Positions 57,088-64,000 of a DNA stretch of 64,000 bases are shown here, piece after piece; the first letter of the stretch is position 1; each line of letters opens with the position of its first letter. This stretch comes from Artemia franciscana. Lineage: Eukaryota; Arthropoda; Branchiopoda; Anostraca; Artemiidae. The stretch covers positions 44,316,619 to 44,380,618 of the forward strand of contig NC_088871.1 of assembly GCF_032884065.1 (NCBI RefSeq), written 5' to 3'. A program made the translations under genes and the position numbers. Under the pieces are notes generated by a model. That model saw only the letters and a list, made by a program, of their open reading frames with translations, had not been told where the DNA came from and ran no database searches.

Positions 57088-60000
57088 CTGCAAAAGAAAG
57101 ATTTGTATATATCTTCTGCAATAATAAATATTCATGTCTTTCTTCAGCAAGTTTTGACCACGTCTATAGCTTAAAAATACTTTGAAAAATGAATATAGAG
57201 CACTAAAAAAACAAACAAGACCTAGGAGCTCATATGGCATGAGCACTAGCAAAATTTTAAGAATCAATAGATTGCTTTAAAAGGAAAATCTTAATGCCGG
57301 TCCGGATTAAAAACAACAGCTCTGAGTCACGAGGTCCTTCGAAATGTCAAAATCCATTAAGATCCGATCACCCACTCGTAAGTTAGAAATACCTCAATTT
57401 TTCTAATTTTTCCTCTCCCTTCAGCCCCCCCCCCAGATGGTCGAATCAGGGAAAACGACTTTATCAAGTCAATTTGTGCAGCTCCCTGACAAACCTACCA
57501 ATTTTCATCGTCCTAGCACGCCCAGAACGAGAGCAGATCCAGTCCAGTTAAGTCAATCACGAATCTACGACATTTATAAGCGTTTTCCAAGATTTCCGGT
57601 TTCCCCCTCCAGCTCCCTTCAATCTCAACAAATCTGATCGGGATTTGAAATAATAGCTCTGAGACATGAGTTCTTTCTAAATATCAAATTTCATTAAGAT
57701 CCGGTCACCCGTTCTTAAGTTAGAAATATCTCAATTTTTCTAATTTTTCCAAATTAACAACCTGCAGCTCCCCAAAAAAGAATGGATCCATTCCAATTAT
57801 GTCAATCACATATCTATAGTTTGTGCTTATTCTTCCCATCAAGTTTCATCCCGATCTCTCCACTCTAAGCGTTTTCCAAGATTTCCGGTTTCCCCTCCGA
57901 CTTCCCCCAATGTCACTGGACCTCGTCGGGATTTACAATGAGAATTCTAAAGCACAAGATCCTTCTAAATGTCAAATTTCATTAAGATCCGATCACCCGT
58001 CAATAAGATACAAATACCTCATNNNNNNNNNNNNNNNNNNNNNNNNNNNNNNNNNNNNNNNNNNNNNNNNNNNNNNNNNNNNNNNNNNNNAGAGAGAGAG
58101 CTAATATGACGTATAAATACATAGGACTAGTTTTCACATGTAATTTTTAATAGTCTCCAGATTGCTTGATTAGAATCTTTAATTTGCAATCTCAGCCCCA
58201 ATGCTTAAATATACTACCCAGGTGTAAATGGTTATCATATTTTAAATCTTGAAACAAAAATGTTTTTTTTTCAGGCAATTATTACAAGCAAAAATGGGAT
58301 ATGTAAACTACACTCAGGTCGGAATGGCCTTTTCTATTGCTAAAAATTAAAAAGTCTTCAATTTTTAATTGCAAGAATTGCGTTGTTTTTACAAAAAAAG
58401 AAAAGAAAAATCCAACCCTTAATAACAAGACCACAGAAATAACAAAAGAGAAATGATATACCTGAGCCCCATTTGATGGCCTTCGAATGTTATGTAGTGG
58501 AGAATACTTGATAATGCTATTGAAATGCTCCTTTTCATCAGGTGTGCCATAATCGGTACACCACGCATATCCAATGGTAAACTTATGAAAACGAAGCATG
58601 TCCATTACTCTGAAAAAACCATATCTTTACATAAAATTCATCTGTACATGCGAGATGATATAACCGACGTACCTTTTGACAAGATGAAACAAAAAAAAAC
58701 ATAAAAAAAGTATATACAACAGAAAAATAACAAATATAGCTTGAAAACTTGTGAATCACCATAAGAAGACCTAGTGTGTAGCTATTTCACTACCAATTTA
58801 CTTATCTTTTGCTTATAATTTTCCCTCATAATGCTATGCCAATATTTTATTTTTTCTTTATTTTCGTTTGCCTAAAAAATTGAAAGAAGAGCTTCTTTAA
58901 AGCAAAGACAGAGTCACACACACTCCTGCCTGTTTGTGTTAAAATACACTTCCCCTCCCCTATCCAGAAAAGTAGAGATAAGCAATAATTCTGAAATTTG
59001 AACAATTATTAAACTTAGGTAGCTTTTCAAGGAACTGACTTTACTTGTGGTAATGTTGTTTTTTTTTAGTTTCGGCACTTATTTTTAGCGAAGATCCAAC
59101 GCAAACCGAATCTGGTTATAAGACTGCCAAGTAAAAATATAGCTCAAATTGAAAAACTGAAAAGGAAATTATTTGAAATTTGTCCATGCTTCATTTGTCC
59201 AACTCAACGTGCCACGACAGACTGATATGTTAATCCCGGCCCAGATTCTGCAAGATTTTCAATAGTTCTATTTATTCCCAGAACTATTTCACTTTTTAAA
59301 TGAGTAGATCAGGATCGCTTTACAGCCCTGATATTAGGTTTATTAGATTAGGTCGTTGGTATCAGATCAGTGCTGTGATATAACCCTTATTAGATTTATA
59401 GGCTGTTAACAATTTAAACTTGGCACTAAAAATCAATAATTATTTACATTTTCCACTAGGTCTTGATTTACTTTCCGAGTATAGCTAATCCATATCATAT
59501 TAATTTAGTATAGGCAACAGGTAGGATGTGTTTCGGCGAGCACCCTACGCCTTTTCTTTCCTGAATCCGCATGTAAATACTGTAGTTAAAAACTTTAGCT
59601 CTTAATATGTCTAGCTTAGAGGGCGTAAAAGATAAGAAAAATTGAACAGAAACATTAATATTTAATAGAATAATATTTTTTCTACAATTTCAAAATTTTT
59701 AATAGAGTAGTATCCATGGGTAGTAGGAGGCTTGATTATCCTGATGTAAAGCTACGACCTTTTGGTTACAATATTGTTTCTTTTCCGTCCACTACTTTAC
59801 ACAAGCAGAGTAAACAAAAAGGAAGACAAAATCATTGAAAGACTCAAGTCATAAAAAACACAAGATCATCAAAGACACAAAAAAACACGAGAAGTTAATT
59901 AAAAGAAAGAGCGAATGATTCCTTTAGGTGAATATAGAGTAACTAATTTACTGTTACGGAAAGATCGCTTTTAGGTAAAGCAAAATTCAAGATACCGGTA

Positions 60001-63000
60001 AAAGTCAGTCTCGATTCGTATTAAATTAAATAAATAAAAAAAAAGTTTTTCTTACCTGAAAGTGAGGAACGACATCAAAACTTAAAACGAACAGAAATTA
60101 CTCCATATATGAAAGGGGCTATTTCCTCCTCAACGCCCAGCTCTTTAAGCTAAAGTTTGACTCTTACTCTCAAATATACTTTTTAAAACAGTAAAAAAAA
60201 TTTCTTTATGCCACTACGCCCGCTAGACGTTGATGGTTATGGTGATACTTTCAGGAATTTATCAAAATTCAAGCATAACACACAACTCACATAAATACGT
60301 AAAACATTGATTCGCGCTTTTCTAACTTAACAGCAGACGTCACGAACAAGCTCTCACAAATCACTTTGTGACACATGTATCACTCTCACAAATCACTGTT
60401 ACTTCAACTCCATAGCACCTTAAAGACCGTCAAACCACACACAGTCCGTACATAACACCAGAGTTTAGCTTCCGAATCGTTTCCATTTATTGTGGTCATC
60501 CATACGATTCCACTAGCTTCACGGTCTTGCGCTCAACTATTGTGCCTGTGGTTGACCACCTTTTTGATAGACCAGCCCGGTGCATTCTCGCGAGAATCGT
60601 CTCGAAGTGTAACAAAATAATTGAAAATTGTGTGCCTTTCACAAGGGCTGTGGAGAGGATATTAGTTTCGGGTGTTACCAACAGATGGCAATCAGAGTCT
60701 CAGCCCTAACAATACAAACATGTTTGTATTTGTTTGCTAGTTATTTGGCCACGTCTTTGGTTAAAGATTACATGTTTTACATACTTAATTATATATTTAT
60801 ATCCAAATCTTGTAATGAAAACGCGTAAAATTTATGCATGGATTACATATTTTTAACTTGACAAAAAAGTGTCAAGGTCACGAAATATTTTTTTATACTA
60901 GGGGGTCGTGTCATGAAAAAGGTTGAAAAACGCTGGTCTAGATAAAGCTCGTCTTCTATGAGTACACTAGCTTAATGTTCACTTTCACAAACATAAGAAC
61001 CTGACACCGGGAAGAGCTAAGTGGTCTACAAACAGTGAAATCTAACCAGTAAAAAGAATCTACTTATAGAATAAGCAAAAGGCTTCAATCCAAGGGATTA
61101 ATCCTACAGCATTATTAAACACAAAATATTTACATTTATCTAAATTAAGAAATAGCCATATGACATGCCAATTTGAGAACAGCTATGAGATGCAAAATAT
61201 GATGAGTCAGAAAAACCTGTCCAACAGGTACTTCGAATCCCAGACAGCACGCTGGTAGTACAGGTGTTAAGAATATAAGGCGAAAGCATACGTAAGACAA
61301 TATGCCCCCCGAAAAAAATTCCACAAGCCAACTTAAGGGGCAAGTGAGAATGCTAGTACCAAAATTTCAAAACCAAAAATCCCAAAAGCGTTAATCCCAA
61401 GTTGATGCAAAGCAAACCAAACTTGCGAATACTAAACGCTGTCGAATGCTTTGAGAATTTTCCAAACCCAAAAATAGAGACTATAATAGTTTTGACTAGC
61501 TTCCTTCAAAATATGAACATGATCTTGATAAGCACGTTGGTAACTATGCTTTTCACTGAAACCAAATTGAATGCTATCATATTTAGTCAAATCAGGAATA
61601 TGCGGAAGAAATATATACTCATACCAGTCACATATGTCAATGAAAAGAGAAGCTGGCTTCGCTAGACAGCTCGCAAATATTACCATGTGGTTCTATAGGC
61701 TAACTCTAGTTTACTCTTATTAGCTCTCAATCGCTTCAAAAGCAAACTCTTAACTAAGAAGATAATCGTTAGAGTACCAAGGACAGTGAAAATAAAAATC
61801 TAATTATTTGGCTGGTGAGATATGGCATGGGTAAGAATCAACGACTAACTCTACTTTTCTTTACTTTTTTTCTGCTTTTCTTTACTTTACTTCCCTTACT
61901 TTTCTTTAAATAACTTATTTTGTGGATTTCTTTTTTTTCAGTCAATATACAAACGAAAGACGATACATTAGCTATTTTTAAGCAATTCTTTGTTTTGAGC
62001 AACATATTTTCATTGGTTATTCTTATTTTTTCAGCAAATTTAGATCCTTCTCTTAGAAAAAAATTTAAGCAATATCACAATTCTGGCACGGTAGGTAAAT
62101 GGATAAATCTGAGACTTGTCAATCCAGTAATATCTTATCCTTTTAGTGTAAGGTATAACTGCAGGCTCTTAACAAAATTGATTTTTTTTTAGAGGGAAAA
62201 CTTGTTTTTAAAACGGAAAATATGGATGCTTAAAAAAAGTTACTTGTAAAACAGGGATCTGGAAAACGATATATTCGACATACGCCAGCAGTGAGGTCGG
62301 ATTTTTCGCCAGACATCGTCTGCACTAAGGCTTACAGTACCCTACCACTTGAACTGAGAGGTAGGAGATCCCTTAGTTCTTTCAAAAAGAGAATAAAAAA
62401 TTATCTTGTTTTGAATTAGTTTAAATTGAATAAAAAATCTAACTAGAAAAGTGACTTTAGCCATTATTGAGTATTTTTTTTTGTGTGTGCGTGGAGATTG
62501 GAGTGGTTTGCTCCTGGATAAAAAGGTGGGGACTTGTAAGGATATTCTTGTTGGTAGGGGCCATGATTGTAATCGCGAAGTGGAGGGAGAATCATATTGC
62601 GTATTTGTTTTTGAGGTGATATGGGACTCAGCATGCATTTTTTGCGTAGAGATGAGAGATTATGTATGTTATGACTGTTATAATTTTTTTTAACAAACCC
62701 AAATGAACTGAACTGATACAAATACCCAGTATTGGTAAGTTGGGAATAAATTAGTCTTGAAGCAATCTTTACAAACTGATTACTTTTTATTTTGATTTTC
62801 TGCTTCTGAAATACAAGTTTAGCGTTGAATTTCAAGAAAAACTCCAAGCCATTCATAGAATTTTTTTTTTTTTTTATGAACGGGGATAACTATTATGTGA
62901 CTTAGAACCAAGAAAAACTCCGATAGATCGACAGATTTGACTATGACGCGGCTCAGGCATTAAAAAAACTTAAATATCTGGCGAATCGATCATCAGTAAA

Positions 63001-63312
63001 AGGAACTATCTCAGATTACTTTAGGCTTATATGGACTTTAGAACAGACGTAACTATGGTGTGACACGGGCAAAACTGTTAAATTTTACTATCGACTTACC
63101 CAACCATAGGTATTGCAGCAGCATAAAGTTCTGGCCTTTGGTTGACGCAAGCACCAACTAGCATGCCTCCATGCGACCCACCCATTATGGCCAACTTATT
63201 ACTTGAAGTGTATTTTGCATCTATAAGGTATTCCGCTCCGGCGATAAAATCATCAATACAATTCTGTCGATTTAATAATCGCCCAGCGTTTTGCCACTCT
63301 TCTCCATATTCT
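56908..63312 (-). CDS. PREP: Prolyl oligopeptidase (prolyl endopeptidase), partial: three C-terminal exons
   Basis: Exons on the - strand are 63312-63100, 58609-58462 and 57087-56908, all with GT-AG borders and matching phase. They encode about 180 residues of the catalytic alpha/beta-hydrolase domain of serine peptidase family S9A. The nucleophile Ser lies in GGSHGG, the Asp in HDDRVVP and the His in AGHSAG, so the complete triad is present. The enzyme cuts short peptides after proline in the cytosol. The first in-window exon starts inside the GGEYGEEW motif; earlier exons, with the beta-propeller, lie beyond the window. The last known exon ends TSKM with donor GTAACG, and roughly 20 final residues are not found. 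Vertebrate PREP has GGSNGG, so the Asn-to-His change is notable. Confidence 0.95.
57290..58022. repeat. Tandem repeat, about 290-340 bp units, running into the gap
   Basis: Three units share AAATTTCATTAAGATCCG(A/G)TCACCCGTTC..AAGTTAGAAATA(C/T)CTCAATTTTTCTAATTTTTC (about 57346, 57688, 57975). The first two intervals also share GCGTTTTCCAAGATTTCCGGTTTCCCC (about 57580, 57868). Similar text is common in arthropod intergenic DNA, from memory. Confidence 0.8.
58023..58090. other. Assembly gap (68 N)
   Basis: Undetermined bases in PREP intron, between the tandem repeat and a GAGAGAGAG run. Its true length is unknown. Confidence 1.
58462..58609 (-). CDS. PREP: PREP middle exon in this window
   Basis: Acceptor TTTTTTCAG, donor GTATAT. 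Encodes [20 protein letters not shown], then [20 protein letters not shown] to GAQ. Very close to the animal PREP consensus. Confidence 0.96.
60030..60205. repeat. Core hairpin family, left arm copy
   Basis: AAAGTTTTTCTTACCTGAAAGTGAGG through AAAACGAACAGAAATTACTCC to TTTTTAAAACAGTAAAAAAA. Only the left arm and loop remain. Confidence 0.82.
60885..60935. mobile_element. Possible hAT-type terminal inverted repeat
   Basis: GGGGGTCGTGTCATGAAAAAGG then TTGAAAAACGCTG. The complement starts CAGCGTTTTTCAACC, a typical hAT terminus. The matching other end was not found to the left, so it may be a fragment. Confidence 0.35.
61140..61690 (-). pseudogene. LINE reverse transcriptase fragment
   Basis: The - strand frame 61686-61432 ends [13 protein letters not shown] then [10 protein letters not shown] motif A, preceded by [21 protein letters not shown] second frame (61343-61140) reads [20 protein letters not shown], matching motif B of the LINE at 44.6 kb (LSPYIFNACIENVLSKIST). 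So it is a related family, inverted and eroded. Confidence 0.82.
61935..62415 (+). pseudogene. LINE C-terminal fragment
   Basis: From 62252 a frame reads [37 protein letters not shown] and [11 protein letters not shown], then stop (about 62418). The pattern LP.E.R...SLSSFK..LK.YLL is the usual end of several LINE ORF2 families. The preceding frame (61920-62192) may be its broken upstream part, but I could not match it. Confidence 0.6.
63100..63312 (-). CDS. PREP: PREP exon with catalytic Ser
   Basis: Acceptor CTTTTTAG, donor GTAAGT. Encodes [20 protein letters not shown], then [19 protein letters not shown], ending PMVG with a split Gly codon completed by the next exon. Confidence 0.96.
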
Positions 63313-64000
63313 CTAAAAAGCAAAGGAATGAATATACAAACTATCAAATATTTGTATTTCCAATACAAAATTCAAAGAAAATAATTTTTCTTTAAATTCA
63401 TCAATAAATTCATTACTACTCCACATATAATTCAGACTATAGCATACAGAATTTAATTTATCAATGGTGGTGCACAAAAAGTGAATGCTCCTGGATCTTA
63501 TAGCGCAGTTTCAAGCATTTTATTTCACGATCAGTGAAAGGGGGGCTCCTTCCCTTCTTTTCGAATGAGTTACCCCCTTGACCAATGGGAAAAAGCAAGG
63601 ATGATCATTCATCCTACTATTCATTTTCTAAAGTTATTTTATTATCATCTCGTGTGCTTCACTTATTTTTTTTTCTTTGGCAAGATCACACTCAGCCTGC
63701 GTTTTTTCTGATCCAACTATTACATGGAAGGATTTTTAGAAGAAAACAGTTCCAAATAAAACAGTCTATGGCAAGCTACAGACATGTTCTTGTCCTGATT
63801 CAGCACAAAAACGCAAAGGTTTTTAGACTCTACAAGTCTATGAAAAGTAAGCAGAAATGATACTAATTATAGTTGCGACGGCACGTTAACCTAGTAAAGA
63901 ACAAACCACGGCCAATAGTAACAAAGAATTCACAAACTCATTTCTTCAGCCTGTTTGAAATAACAAGCAACTTGGTTCTTGCCTTCTCTGTTGTGCTTGG
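63313..64000. other. PREP intron, right edge of window
   Basis: No exon matching the preceding GVVVAVANIRGG-like region of PREP was seen, so it lies beyond the window. Confidence 0.5.

Larger units (their letters stand above)
58610..63099. other. PREP intron between the GGSHGG exon and the next
   Basis: 4.5 kb. Contains a hairpin-family half copy (60030-60205), a hAT-like end (60890-60935) and LINE pieces (61140-61690, 62280-62410). 58700-60000 and 62420-63090 hold nothing named. Confidence 0.6.

Overview
This is a window from an AT-rich, repeat-laden animal genome. Spliced genes with GT-AG introns, several kinds of arthropod-type transposon and a dispersed palindromic repeat family all point to an invertebrate. 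That repeat family resembles what I remember from brine shrimp (Artemia), so a branchiopod crustacean is my best guess; this rests on memory and is not proven here.

Two host genes are clear. On the + strand, nine coding exons (9707-40439) encode a complete 355-residue G-protein beta subunit of the Gbeta5 class, whose reading phase is exact across all eight junctions. On the - strand, three exons (63312 down to 56908) encode the C-terminal catalytic part of a prolyl oligopeptidase (PREP). Its earlier exons lie beyond the right edge, and I could not find its last short exon.

Layout: 1-6.9 kb is a decayed Polinton/Maverick (protein-primed DNA polymerase B, packaging ATPase, small structural proteins, integrase with chromodomain), all on + and all frameshifted. 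At 7-9.6 kb lie two unidentified - strand reading frames. From 9.7 to 40.5 kb is the Gbeta5 gene; its introns carry palindromic repeats, a 4.9-kb foldback-like element (24.5-29.4 kb), several satellites, an unexplained exon-like ORF at 21.4 kb and an antisense, intron-less, broken arginine kinase copy in the last intron. From 40.6 to 56.5 kb is a transposon-rich intergenic block: a nearly full-length non-LTR retrotransposon, a second palindromic-family copy, a fragment of a transposon-associated PIN-like protein, a second LINE, a 430-bp tandem duplication and a Helitron with helicase remnants. From 56.9 to 64 kb is the PREP gene, with tandem repeats, a 68-base assembly gap and LINE fragments in its introns.

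Gbeta5 would act with R7-family RGS proteins in neuronal G-protein signalling, and PREP is a cytosolic peptidase. Nothing suggests that the two genes work together. The mobile elements all look inactive.
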